Shown here in pieces: positions 10,055 to 20,479 of a stretch of 64,000 bases of DNA. The translations under genes and the position numbers were made by a program. Under the pieces are notes generated by a model. It worked only from the letters and a program-made list of their open reading frames with translations, did not search any database and was not told the origin of the DNA. The DNA comes from Ipomoea triloba (lineage: Eukaryota; Streptophyta; Magnoliopsida; Solanales; Convolvulaceae), in NCBI RefSeq assembly GCF_003576645.1, contig NC_044924.1:21987715-22051714 (forward strand), given 5' to 3'. The first letter of the stretch is position 1. Each line of letters begins with the position of its first letter.

Positions 10055-10062
10055 TGATACCA
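10055..10062 (-). other. Primer-binding site of copia element 2
   Basis: The minus strand reads TGGTATCA, matching the first 8 bases of the initiator-tRNA-Met-complementary PBS (TGGTATCAGAGC) used by most plant copia elements. It starts two bases after a CA end of the putative 5' LTR. The rest of the 12-mer is mutated. Confidence 0.6.
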
Positions 10063-10064
10063 GA

Positions 10065-10204
10065 TGAGTGTGAATTCAAAATTCAATTAGATTACAGAGA
10101 GAGAGAGCTCTTATGAGATAACCTAGGCCTCTCCTATTCTACAGGCAACAGAATAAAGACTAAACTACAGCCACTAAAACATAAATTATATAATATACAA
10201 AAGA

Positions 10205-10205
<1 letters not shown>
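10065..10205 (-). repeat. 3' part of the 5' LTR of copia element 2
   Basis: The stretch before the PBS on the minus strand ends TTCACACTCA and contains a CT-rich run (CTCTCTCTCTGTAATC). The outer LTR boundary cannot be fixed because AAT microsatellite follows directly at 10208. Confidence 0.45.

Positions 10206-10207
<2 letters not shown>

Positions 10208-10270
<63 letters not shown>
10208..10270. repeat. (AAT)n microsatellite
   Basis: About 20 near-perfect AAT units. Similar AAT tracts occur inside the nearby MITE copies (10454-10519, 10740-10780, 14655-14712, 14920-15005, 24705-24742), so AAT tracts appear to be part of that family. Confidence 0.9.
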
Positions 10271-10271
<1 letters not shown>

Positions 10272-10477
10272 TTGCTAACAATAGGAATGTTATTCTATAA
10301 GGAATTAAATATGCAAGGAATAGAATAGAAATTGTATTATATTGTTTGGTTCGCGAGAGAAATAGACTTTAGGAATTATATTACAGTGTTTAGTTGCTTT
10401 AAGGAATAGAAATGAAATATATTTTAAAAGACAAAAATACCCTTATAAAATATGTAATAATAATAATAATAATAATA

Positions 10478-10523
<46 letters not shown>

Positions 10524-10738
10524 AAAACAAAATTATATATAAACTAGCGTGTTTGACAAGTGGATTGTATTAACGGTTTGTAAACAAATGTTTGGTAAAA
10601 TTAGTTGTTTAGGTTAGCGGTTAATATGTAAAATGACCTATAAGGACATTCATGTTATTATTAATACTAATATTAATATTATTATGTAATAATAAAATAA
10701 AACTTATAATAATATTAATATCAATAATAAGAAAAAAG

Positions 10739-10778
<40 letters not shown>

Positions 10779-11187
10779 TAAAAAAAAAACACAAATGGGA
10801 TATTTTGATCCCACATTGGTAACTCAAGAAGAGGAGATCATTTGAGCCCTCTATATAAGAGAAACATTTCTTCTCTTTTGAAATTAACAATAGGATGAGG
10901 AAGCCTTAAAGAGCCAAAAGCTCTTTCATTTAAGAAGCCTTAATTGCTCTTAGTTACAAGTTTTTTTTTTTAAATAATATAAGGGCGTTTTGAGTAAAGG
11001 AAGATCTTTCCCCAAAACACCATGGGGTAAAATTTGAAATAGCAACTTTTTAGGCTATTCATGAGAACATAGCAATAGCCTAATACCTAGGAGAGGCTAG
11101 GGATCTCAATTTTTTACCAAACAAAGGAATAGGACTATTATTGGGAATGGTATTCCATTCTAGTCCTATTCCGCGAACCAAACGTGC
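10271..11187. mobile_element. AAT-rich MITE-like element, copy A (left end lost)
   Basis: Shares sequence throughout with copies at 14452-15474 and 24492-25236. The right end reads TTCCGCGAACCAAACGTGCC, the inverted form of the left end seen in the other copies. The matching left terminus is not present; the microsatellite occupies that position. It has no coding capacity and carries a conserved USE/TATA promoter near 10808. Confidence 0.65.
10808..10858 (+). promoter_or_regulatory. U-snRNA-type promoter (USE plus TATA), MITE copy A
   Basis: ATCCCACATTG at 10808-10818 matches 10 of 11 bases of the plant snRNA upstream sequence element RTCCCACATCG. TATATAA lies at 10852-10858, leaving 33 bp between them. 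Plant Pol II U-snRNA genes use about four helical turns here and Pol III ones about one turn less, so this spacing is Pol II-like. Start and product are not established. Confidence 0.5.
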
Positions 11188-11600
11188 CATTAGTTTATCA
11201 GTCAATTTTGGTTTATTTGACCACTATTGACTATTTCAATTTTGGCTTATTTGACCACTATTAACTAGTTTATTTGACCACTATTGACTATTTCAATTTT
11301 GACTTATTTGACCACTATTAACTATTTGACTTGGTTAATTAGTTCTTTTAACAGCTTATTGTTCGAAAATGTTAAATTTCAAAAAGAACCAAACGTGCCA
11401 TTAGTTTATCAGTCAATTTTGGTTTATTTGACCACTATTGACTATTTCAATTTTGGCTTATTTGACCACTATTAACTGGTTTATTTGACCACTATTGACT
11501 ATTTCAATTTTGGCTTATTTGACCACTATTAACTATTTGACTTGGTTAATTAGTTTTTTTAACAGCTTATTGTTCGAAAATGTTAAATTTCAAAAAGCGA
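11175..11600 (+). repeat. 211-bp direct tandem duplication
   Basis: Unit 1 begins at 11175 with GAACCAAACGTGCC and unit 2 at 11386 with the same text. Each contains shorter internal repeats built on TTATTTGACCACTATTGAC. The duplication starts exactly at the MITE right end, so the second unit carries an extra copy of the MITE terminus. Confidence 0.8.
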
Positions 11601-11637
11601 TTCAAAGCTTGTTTTTTTATCAGCTTTTTGAGTAGTA

Positions 11638-11770
11638 ATGTTAGATATGAAGGTTTCAAATGAACAATATCTGCAAAAGGAAAATTCAGCCTTAAAAACA
11701 TCAGTAGAAAAACTTAAGACTGATTTAGATACGAATGTTTCAAATGAACTATACCTGCAAAATTCATTTC
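11638..11770 (+). other. Possible captured coding fragment (coiled-coil-like)
   Basis: The frame from 11638 has a protein-like stretch with repeated motif VSNEQYLQK ... VSNELYLQN, separated by NSALKTSVEKLKTDLD, which has heptad-like spacing. It changes into T-rich non-coding sequence after about 45 residues. It could be an exon fragment carried by a transposon. No gene is recognised. Confidence 0.25.
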
Positions 11771-11942
11771 CTTATTTCCTTATTTCTTATTTCTTATTTC
11801 TCATTTTTTATCACTTATTACTTTGATTTTAGTTACCCCTTGCACACTTACATTTCCTACAGGCCATTCACCTCCCTCACACGTCTCATCACACGTTCAT
11901 TCGATTGAAAGCAATAGCATACACTAACATCCACGTCCCTCT

Positions 11943-12010
11943 TTTGAGACCGACACTTGGGGAGTTTTGACTCTTTGTTTTATCATTACCACATCCGCTA
12001 CACATACAAC
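11943..12010 (+). repeat. Gypsy-LTR-derived sequence block
   Basis: Contains GACACTTGGGGAGTTTTGAC and TTTATCATTACC, matching the 3' part of the Athila-like LTRs at 45683, 48413 and 52139. It shows that a fragment of the same family lies here without recognisable LTR ends. Confidence 0.5.
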
Positions 12011-12119
12011 ACCTCACCCTAGAAAAGTACATCGCACCACATATGAAACCCACACTATATATAGGACTCAGTTTTGAACATAGAGGAGAAGAGAGAGCCT
12101 TTATGCTATGCAATTCAAC

Positions 12120-13019
12120 TTTTCTCTAAAAAAAAGTCTTGTATATATAGTGGTACAGATTCCATTCTTTTTTTTTTAATGTGGAGCGATGGAGTATTTC
12201 GTTTTAGCTTTTCCACATTGATTTTCTAACTCAAATGGGTCTATTTTGATAATCAATTTCTCATTCATCCATTATCCGTTTTGAGCGTATAGACAATATA
12301 TCGATCAATCTCTTCGTCTTACCACGAAGAATCCAAATCTACTTTGATCCGTCACAAATCAGAAGTGGACCTCACATATATTTATACCACAAAATAGCCA
12401 CTTAAAATGCCATTTTTGTTATATTTTTCTACCAAATTGATTACTGGTAGTGGTTGGGGTTGAGTCAAGAATGACTATATCCATCACCCGTATATCAAGT
12501 TTTACCGGAATCAATTTTAGGGTGTTTGTTGTAGGATTTCTTAGATGACTTCTGCTACAGTTTAGATCTACTACTTTAGGATCATCTGGACAAGATCTAC
12601 AGGATATGATTTGAACGAGGATACAAGTCCTATTTGTCCACCATTACAAATTATCCCATCAAAACAATGATTAAAATACAATTTTAGGGGTTCTAAGCTA
12701 CTTATTTTTACACATTATTAGTATCATTAAAATTTAAAGAATGTTATTCATTCCTAACATTTGTCATTTGTGATTTATTTTGAAATAAAAGCATTGAATT
12801 AAAAGTAATTAATAATAATAATGTGACCAAAATTAAAGTTTTATGTTTTGGCATGACTATAATGCAACCATGAGTTACATCCACATGCAATTCCGCCATG
12901 ACATCATGATTCTACAGCAGTTGTTATATAGTGGACAATGGTCCGCACATCGCTATGTGGACCATAATCGTCGAATGAAACTATAGTATACTTAAAATGA
13001 TACTTTAGTGTTACTATTA
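12120..13019. other. AT-rich intergenic sequence, no feature seen
   Basis: No protein-like frame longer than about 70 codons and no LTR or TIR ends were seen. The right part (from about 12970) begins a family of loosely repeated stretches with AATGAAACTATAGTA that resumes after 13559. Confidence 0.5.
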
Positions 13020-13028
13020 TGAAACAAG

Positions 13029-13549
13029 AAGTCATTTCCATTTCTGGTCCTACTATTATTAGAGCATTGCAAATTTTAGTCCACTTCATTAAGTTTTGCC
13101 ACATTGTGACGAATCTTATTTAGTCCTTGCCACTTTTAGTCCACCGTTAAAATTTTCGTCAAACTGCCGTCCAAAATAGGGGTATTTTTTGTCTTTTCAT
13201 GCTTTGGTCATCTCCTTGACCCTTTGCAGTGGTTTTCCTTACACATTTTCATCCATTGAAGAGGTCCGGCGAAAGCCATGTTAGCCACATTATAAAGCCT
13301 TGGCGTTTGCCAGACCTCTTCATTAGATGAAAAGCTGTAAGGAAAACCACTACAAAAGGTAAAAGAGATGATCAAAGCATGAAAATATCAAAATACCTCT
13401 GTTTTGGACGGTTATTTGACAAAAATTTTAACAGTGGACTAAAAGTGGCAATGACTAAATAAGATTGGCCGCAATGTGGCAAAAATTAATGAAGTGGACT
13501 AAAATTGGCAATGCTCCAATAATAGTAGGACCAAAAATGGAAATGACTC
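13029..13549. mobile_element. Mutator-type foldback MITE, 521 bp, with 9-bp TSD
   Basis: Two arms of about 235 bp are inverted copies of each other: the left begins AAGTCATTTCCATTTCTGG and the right end read backward gives GAGTCATTTCCATTTTTGG. They meet around 13270-13310. Flanks are the same 9 bases, TGAAACAAG (13020-13028 and 13550-13558), the TSD length of Mutator-superfamily elements. No coding capacity. A transcript would fold into a near-perfect long hairpin. Confidence 0.85.
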
Positions 13550-13558
13550 TGAAACAAG

Positions 13559-13916
13559 TGTGTGAAAAATGAAACTAAAAAAAAAACAGAGCACATTAAT
13601 GCCAAATGAAACTGTTTTTTTATTTTTTTTATTTTTTGGTGATACAAATGAAACTGTAGTATAATTAAAATAATACTTTAATATTGCTATAATGAAACTA
13701 GTATGCGTGGAAAATAAAACTAAAATCCAAAGCCATACAATAAAAAAATAGAGTTCTAGCAATAATGTATATTATCAAATGAAACTATAGTAGAATAAAA
13801 ATGATATTTTAGTATTGTTATAATAAAACTAGTGTGGAGAAAAATGAAATTAAAACTAGTGTGGAGAAAAATGAAACTAAAACACATAGCAATATTGTCA
13901 AATGAAACTGAAGTGT
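13559..13916 (+). repeat. Loose tandem repeats with AATGAAACTATAGTA theme
   Basis: Three to four diverged units of about 80-110 bp, each with AATGAAACT, TAATTAAAATGATAC and ATAATGAAACTAGTGTGG. A short perfect repeat (AACTAGTGTGGAGAAAAATG) occurs twice around 13825-13875. No genes. Confidence 0.5.
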
Positions 13917-14261
13917 AATTAAAATGATACATACTTCATGATCTACGTTGCTACATAGACCATGGTCCACAATAAAATTTGCCATTCCACAGTGTTCATA
14001 TATATTCTTTAGTAGCTAAAAAACTTTTGTTATACATTGACAAAGATGGAAATTGTAACAATTTATTAAGATGTGACATTAGGTTCATTTTGTAAATAGA
14101 TAATCACATTGGTCAATATACAATTCTAACTTGAATTGTATTCTATAGTTAAGTTTTTTTTAAAATGTTTATTATTGAAATGATTTAACAAAAATTAATA
14201 AAAACTCAATTTAAACATGATAAAAGAAAACGAAAAAGATGAAGTAGCATTGTACCCATAG

Positions 14262-14298
14262 AAATAAAAAATAAAAAATAAAAAATAAAAAATAAAAT
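14262..14298. repeat. (AAAAAT)n short tandem repeat
   Basis: Five to six AAATAAA-type units. A shorter version is at the same place in unit 2 (about 24309-24338). Confidence 0.8.
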
Positions 14299-14451
14299 CA
14301 TAGGCAAAACACCTACCTTTTTAGTTCTAAATTTGAGGGAAAATAAACGCCCCGCTGAAGAAAAGACCAATTTCTAGTAGTAAAGCTAGTTGTCCGAAAG
14401 AGGAAATGAGAGGAGGGAAAGACAACCACTTTGTGATTCGAAATAGTTACA

Positions 14452-14660
14452 GTACGTTTGGTTCACGAAATGAATTTTGAGGTAATAGGAATGCTATTCC
14501 ATAACGATTGGAATAGGCAAGGAATAGAATATGAATTGTATTCTATTGTTTGGTTCCCGAGAGTAATAGACTTTAGGAATTATATTACAGTGTTTGGTTG
14601 GTTTAAGGAATAGAAATGAAATATGTTTTAAAAGATATAAATACCTTCATAAAATACGTA

Positions 14661-14706
<46 letters not shown>

Positions 14707-14921
14707 TAATACAAAATAAAATTATATATAAAATAGCGGGTTTGACAAGCGGATTGTATTAGCGGTTTGTAAAAAAATATTTGGTAAAATTAGTTGTTTA
14801 GGTTAGCGGTTAATATGTAAAATGACATATAAGAACATTAATGTTATTATTTATATTATTATTATTATGTAATAATAAAATAAAACTTATAATAATATTA
14901 ATATCAATAATAGGAAAAAAG

Positions 14922-14956
<35 letters not shown>

Positions 14957-15474
14957 TTAATAATAATAATAATAATAATAATAAAATTAATAATAATAAT
15001 AATAATTAAAAAACAAAACAGAAATGCGAGTTTTTGATCCCACATTGGTAACTCAAGAAGAGGATTTCGTTTGAGCTCCTCTATATAAGAGAAACATTGA
15101 TTCTCTTTTGAAATTAACAATAGGATGAGGAAGCCTTAAAGAGCCAAAAGCTCTTTCAATTAAGAAGCCTTAATTTCTCTTAGCTGCAAGTTTTTTTTTA
15201 AAAAAAAAATAATATAGGGACCTTTTGAGGAAAGGAAGATTTTCCCCAAAACGCCATGGGGTAATATTGAAAATAGCAACTTTAGGCTATTCCTGAGAAC
15301 TCAGGAATAGCCTAATACCTAGGGGAGGCTAGGAATCCCTATTCCCCTTGCAAGGGGAATAGGTCATTCCCGGGAACAATGTTCCTAGGAATAGAAATTT
15401 TTACCAAACAAAGAAATAGACCTATTACTGGGAATGTTATTCTATTTCAGGCCTATTCCGCGAACCAAACGTGC
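14452..15474. mobile_element. AAT-rich MITE-like element, copy B (both ends)
   Basis: The left end GTACGTTTGGTTCACGAAAT and the right end, inverted GCACGTTTGGTTCGCGGAAT, form about 20-bp imperfect terminal inverted repeats. 1,023 bp, no coding capacity, several AAT tracts, and the USE/TATA promoter near 15037. TIR type GTTTGGTTC suggests a hAT- or PIF-like non-autonomous family. A convincing target-site duplication was not found, so the superfamily is open. Confidence 0.75.
15037..15088 (+). promoter_or_regulatory. U-snRNA-type promoter (USE plus TATA), MITE copy B
   Basis: ATCCCACATTG at 15037-15047 and TATATAA at 15082-15088, with 34 bp between. The same pair occurs in copies A and C with 33 and 34 bp. 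The AAGAGCCAAAAGCTCTTT hairpin follows about 50 bp downstream. Confidence 0.5.
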
Positions 15475-15870
15475 CATTAGTTTATCAGTGAATTTTGATT
15501 TATTTGACCACTATTAACCATTTTAATTTTGGCTTATTTGACCACTATTAACTATTTGACTTGGTTAAAAAATCAAGTGCTTGATTAATTAGTTCTTTTA
15601 ACATGTTATTGTTCGAAAATGTTAAATTTCAAAAAGCGATTCAAAGCTTGCTTTTTTATCAGGTTTTTCAGAAGTAATTTTGTATGTAATCACCTATCAG
15701 CTAACAACTAAATTATAAAATTTTTGTATGTAATCAACTATCAGCTAACAACTAATTTATCAAAACATCTTTCTACAATCTGCTAATGCTATCCAGTAGC
15801 TAGTCACCCACTAACCCAATCAGGTAATGGATATCACTTGACTTTAGGACCTGTGTCAATTGCAACACTT

Positions 15871-15967
15871 GACTTTAAAAACTAACGAATTCATCCTTTA
15901 ACTATGTTTTTTTTAACGAATTTGGTACTCCCGGCCAAATCCAACCGGAAAAACTTAACTCATGTCT
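15871..15967 (+). repeat. MULE left terminal inverted repeat, unit 1
   Basis: GACTTTAAAAACTAACGAAT through CCCGGCCAAATC to CTCATGTCTA. It is the counterpart of the unit 2 left TIR at 25606 and of the inverted right TIR at 33849-33957. Unit 1 has lost its right TIR. Confidence 0.65.
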
Positions 15968-16197
15968 AATTACATAATATTGAGGGCATAACGATCATTC
16001 TCTGTTTTTAAAAGAAGGGGGAAAAATTGATTAAACTATTATTTCGCACTATTATAAGAGGAATGCGGAGGAATGCGTATGGAGCATGAATGAGTATGGA
16101 ATAGCGCAAAAATAAGAGAAGGAGGAAGAGAAGAAAGAAAAGAAGGAGGAAGAGAAAAAAGAAGACGCACAACTAATTCTCCATCTACTCGTCCTGG

Positions 16198-16710
16198 GTA
16201 TGTCTATTTCTACTCCTCTTGTTATTCTAATAAAGGTAGTGAGTACTATGAATTTGGGGAAATGTTTCCAATTGTCCATTGTAGATGTGGGGAGCAACTG
16301 AAAATTCGAACTTCATGGACAACTGAAAATCGAGGGCGTAGGTTTTGGCAATGCCTAGTGGTATTGTAAGCTCATTTTTTTTAAGGTTTTTTTGTTAGGG
16401 TTTTTTTTTTCGTAAATTTATTTTTTTCTGGGTGTTTGAAGGTAATTGATGAAATGTCGTTTCAATTAATCCAGAGGAAGGTGGGATGCTGACTTATTGA
16501 ATTGTATGATCCTTCAATGTGCTAACGTTCAATGCGAATAATTCCCGGCTTGCTAAAACGCATAAACAAACAAGATGAAGAGATGCGCAAATTAAATATG
16601 AAGATTAAAGGGGATAAAGATGATGTTAAAGTGTGTAAGTGGATGAGCAAGGTTGTAGTACTGTTCACTGTAATTTTTATAGTATTTGTCAGTTGTAGGT
16701 TTATGTAATG
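16198..16710 (+). pseudogene. GRF-type zinc-finger gene, unit 1 (degenerate)
   Basis: Exon 1 has CRCGEQLKIRTSWTTENRG and RRFWQC, the GRF zinc-finger core, but a small deletion after the third Cys shifts the frame. After a T-rich intron, exon 2 has stops where the partner copy reads GCGFIDWYDPPMC. The C-terminal part is better kept than in unit 2: RIIPGLLKRINKQDEEMRK, a charged coiled-coil-like segment, then VVVLFTVIFIVFVSC, a likely transmembrane anchor, and a stop after CRFM. The gene faces the mudrA-like gene (opposite strands, 3' ends converging) within the MULE termini. Confidence 0.65.
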
Positions 16711-17077
16711 AACTGATCCAAATTATGGTTTGTATTTGTAATGTTTGAATTTGGTATGTTTTGGTCATGTATGAATGATAGTTTGTTTTGGAAATGTATG
16801 TTTTGGTGATTTATGAATGATGGTTTGTTTTGGTAATGTATGTTTTGGTAGCTTTCAAGGTATAAATGGTTAGTGCAAAAGGAAACAATCAGTAAGCAAA
16901 AGAACCATACTTTTTCATTAACCAATTGGCATCAGACTTCAAATCATTTGCCAAAGCAAAAAGGAAACAATCAGTACATAAACTGTTTCTTACTACATGG
17001 TTGTTTACCAAAGCATTTGCCAACAGTACCTAATGGTTGTTTACGTACATACATTCACCATTATAGTACAAAAAAGT

Positions 17078-17269
17078 AACCCAGTGGGGTAGCTCAAGTA
17101 GCAACTGAGCTCTCTTTGTGGGGAGGAATTTTGGGAGAACCCGGGTTCAATTCCCACAAGTGACGATTCCCCTTGGGCCAGCTCCTGTGCCTCCCGGAGC
17201 GAAAGTGGGTGGACCCCGGACCGTTAAACGGACGGAGAGAAAGACCCTGTAAATTTACCAAAAAAAAGT
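17078..17269 (+). mobile_element. tRNA-derived SINE with 13-bp TSD
   Basis: 192 bp with a Pol III A box in GGGGTAGCTCAAGTAGC and B box in GGGTTCAATTCCC, a 3' body with GTGGGTGGACCCCGGACC and a short A tail. It is flanked by perfect 13-bp repeats AGTACAAAAAAGT (17065-17077 and 17270-17282). The corresponding place in unit 2 (about 26777) has no insertion, so it moved after the duplication. Confidence 0.88.
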
Positions 17270-17357
17270 AGTACAAAAAAGTGTGTTTACACCTTCCAAA
17301 AAACAACCAAAGCAGTCATTCAAGGTCTATTGGGTCACCCTTGTTGCCAAAGAACTT

Positions 17358-18834
17358 CACTACAAGAAAAATAGTGAATTGCCACGGAAGTTAATCCATT
17401 GCCATATAGCGATCGATTAGCTTCCGTTGCAGTATTGCGACGGAAAAGGCGACAGAATTTAATTACGTCTCAAATATTGGCAAAATAGAAAATAAAATCT
17501 GCAAAATATTGGCAGGAAAATATTCGTCACCGAACTTGCGATGGAATTGAATTACGTCACCCATGTGGCGACGAAAATTAATCTATCGCCATATAGCGAC
17601 CGATTTTGCAACCGACTAGCTTCCGTTGCCATATTGCGAATGATAAGGCGACGGAATTTAATTCCGTCGCGAATATTGGCAAAAAGAAAAATTAAAACCT
17701 ACGAAATATTGGCGGTCAAATATTCGTGACCTAACTTGCGACCGAATTGAATTACGTCGCCCATGTCGCGACAGAAAAGGATACCAATTTTCGTCCGTCG
17801 CGAAGTTGCTACGGATATTGCGACGGGCTTTTTTTTTGCGTCGCAATGGTTCCAAGGAGTATGTCTCCAACTTCGTAAGAAACGAGTAATACTACCATAA
17901 GACGAAGGTTGAACTTGATTTGCAGAAGACGAAGACTCACTAGTGTTGTCGTCAGTATTCTCATCCAAAGATAGCCTACGAACTCTTTACAAAGATCACT
18001 AGTGGGAGTAGCATTAGCAGAAGAAGGAAGTGAGACTTGAGATGCAAGGGGCGGAGACCATATATTCTCTCTCTTTGAATCCAGATACGCCGATCTTTCA
18101 CAGAAAGAATCGCAAGGATTTGAAAGCGATTTGTTCACTAAATATCGCAATGGAATTAACTACAAAATTTATTCCATCGCGATATTTTTTTCTATATTTT
18201 ATTTCGATGTGGATTGTTGTTTTTGAAGACTATTGCATTGTTGTTTAGACTTGAATTGACTATTATTATGTATTAAATGTAGATGGATAATGTATTGTTA
18301 CTTGAAGTTAATGTGGATTGATAATATATTAAAATTATGTTATATTTTATTTTAGAATTAATAGTGTCTTTTATATTATTGTAGTTTTATATTAATAATT
18401 TAAAAACAGGCATTACTATTTAAAATATTAATATTAATTTTATATAAAAAATTTCTAAAAATAATTCAAAAATTACGACGGAATCGCGACGGAATATTTG
18501 TTATAATAATTGCCACTGAATCGCGACGGAAAACAATTCCGTAATTTTTTTGCAACGGTATTTACGATGGAATAAAAATATGGCGACGGAATTAGCGTCG
18601 GAGTAATTTTCGTTGCCAAATTGTGACGGAAATATTTCCGTCGCCAATTCATGACGCCTCTTTCCCTCACCAATTCCGTCGCGAAGTTTGGCGACAGAAT
18701 TATTCTGTCGTCTATCGAAATACGACAACGCGATAGACGACGGAATAGATTCCATCGCAATCTGGGATTCGTGATGGAATTTGGCCCATTCACGACGGAA
18801 TTTTTCCGTCCCGATTCGCGATTTTCTTGTAGTG
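17358..18834. mobile_element. Non-autonomous CACTA element, unit 1
   Basis: Ends CACTACAAGAAAA and TTTTCTTGTAGTG are inverted and typical of CACTA (En/Spm) elements. Subterminal regions are packed with GCGACGGAATT and its inverse AATTCCGTCGC, the repeated palindromic units that CACTA transposases bind. There is no transposase. It carries a roughly 280-bp stretch (17845-18125) absent from the other copies. The same insertion site in the MULE is occupied in unit 2. Confidence 0.85.
17845..18125 (-). other. Captured gene fragment inside the CACTA element
   Basis: This block is missing from the CACTA copies at 26871 and 58253. On the minus strand it has protein-like text with Ser-rich composition: SSANATPTSDLCKE, then, one frame over, RLSLDENTDDNTSESSSS and SYGSITRFLRSW. 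Codon-like composition, the frame switch (possible splice or indel) and presence in only one copy suggest transduplication of host coding sequence. I do not recognise the donor. Confidence 0.45.
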
Positions 18835-20470
18835 TTAGACTTGAACACAGTCTTGCTCCTTGTATAATATGACTTCTTGCGGTTGGATTGCTTCACTTTG
18901 GTTCCCCTCTTGGAGTTCAATTGGCTGCTGGAGTTACCTAGTTCATCTTGCTTTTGCTGCTCTCCTAGTCTAGTGGTGTCATGCTACTGCTGCTCTCCTA
19001 GTCCAGTGGTGTCAACCTGCTGATGATGTTCTCCTGATCCAGTGCTGTCAATATGCTGCTGCTATCCTGAAGCTGAAGGCAAGTGGCTTGGAATTTGGCT
19101 GGTGGCATATATGACCCTCTTCTTTGGCTTAACTGGAAAATAAAAAGCTATAAATTCCAAACAACACTCATTAAAAACTTATTGCAACAGTAGTATGACA
19201 ATAAACCTTTTATTTCGATTTGAAGGACACTTTCTGCTATTATGTCCAGCTTCTCAACACAATGAACAATGAAGTGGAGCGAAATATGCTTTCTATAAAC
19301 TTTCAGCCCATCTTGACTAAATTCACCAGCTGATTTTTTTCCTTAGTTTCTTTGGCCTCCCAACTTGCATAGGGACAAAAAACTTATAAAGGTTGTGAGA
19401 TTACACATTGAAAGGATAGTTTCCTCATTGCAAACTCTTAGCTTCCTTGCCTTCCAAATTGCCCTATAAGCTTGTTGATCACTGACATAAAATCCCTCCT
19501 TACTGCACACCTTATCGTTGAACTTCTTCATCATCCAATCTGGGTGGTCTTTTAATTCAGTTACACACCTCTTAGCAACGATAGTAGATTTCACCATTCT
19601 ACTCTCCCAAACCCAAGGACACCCTTCCTGTTCATCTGTCATGTTTAAAATCCTCCATGACAGTGAGTTAACTACTTTCCTCAGTCCTATTCTCCATGGG
19701 CAACCCTCCTATGTGCACTTAACAATGACCCTAGCCTTGTCATTTTTTAGTGTTTTAATTTCTTTGCCATTATTGAAGGTATAATTCTGCACAGCTTCTC
19801 TAAACTAGTGTTTTTATGCAAATGTCATGCCTAAAGTGAAATGGAGGTCTTTCATGTCTGTTGCAGGTCTAAATATAGGCCACTTACCCTCACAATCACT
19901 GTCAGAATCCACTAGTGACTCATCAGAATAATTGATTTCATCACAATTCTTTGGGATGTTCTTTGTTTGAGCTAATGTTTGTACTTTAGTCTCCCTTTCT
20001 TGGTTTGCTCTCAACTCATCCCCAACCTCTACACCAACCTCATCATCTACCCCCATAAAGTAAACTTCAACCTCCCTTTCCCAATCACTATCTAGCTCAA
20101 GTATTTCCATTTATGCATCAATCAAGTCTAATTCATCTAGTGTTTCTACCGAAATCTCCAAATGCTTTCCCGAGTTATCATCATTCAATAGTGCTATTAC
20201 ATGATTGTCTGATTGTAGTAACTTCAATCTTTCATTCCAAAAAACAATAAATTTGAACTTCTACTTCAGAATACCCTAACTGCTTTATCCTATCTTTCAA
20301 CCCATCTAGACACACTTCCTTAGCTAGCTTCCATTCTCTCATATATTTCATAATCACCATCCAAATATTTTACTTCACCAACCCTATATTATTATCCCAT
20401 TATGAAAAAGCATATATGAAAATGGACTAACTCCATCTCCTGTAAAGCAATCATTTACATGCAACAGTCA
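18835..20470 (-). pseudogene. mudrA-like MULE transposase, unit 1 (internal-deletion derivative)
   Basis: Minus-strand remains: the acidic N-terminal region (20110-19814, ending HFTLGMTFA), the MULE DNA-binding-type region (19642 on: GCPWVWESRMVKS, HPDWMMKKF, AYRAIWKARKLRVCNEE), then an abrupt jump to sequence that in unit 2 lies after the SWIM finger (ILSMCNLTTF). The catalytic DDE core and SWIM finger are deleted. A CCHC knuckle (CSLC, stop, EAGHNSRKC) at about 19220-19270 and a Gln-rich tail (18900-19100) follow. It is a non-autonomous derivative at best. Confidence 0.75.
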
Positions 20471-20479
20471 ACATAGTGG

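Larger units (their letters stand above)
7336..10064 (-). mobile_element. Ty1-copia element 2, degenerate and interrupted
   Basis: A minus-strand copia element preserved from the primer-binding site through gag, protease and integrase to the first part of RT, which stops abruptly at 7336 where element 1 starts TGTTAGG. Its missing RT and RNase H should lie beyond the other end of element 1, outside the window. Many stops and frameshifts show it is older than element 1. Its integrase and gag sequences differ clearly from element 1, so it belongs to another copia lineage. Confidence 0.8.

Noticed and set aside
17100..17160. A genuine tRNA gene
   Set aside because: A and B boxes are present, but no acceptor stem or full cloverleaf; a SINE head explains it.
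17094..17306. 70-codon minus-strand frame over the SINE
   Set aside because: The region is a tRNA-derived SINE with A and B boxes and target repeats; the frame is incidental.
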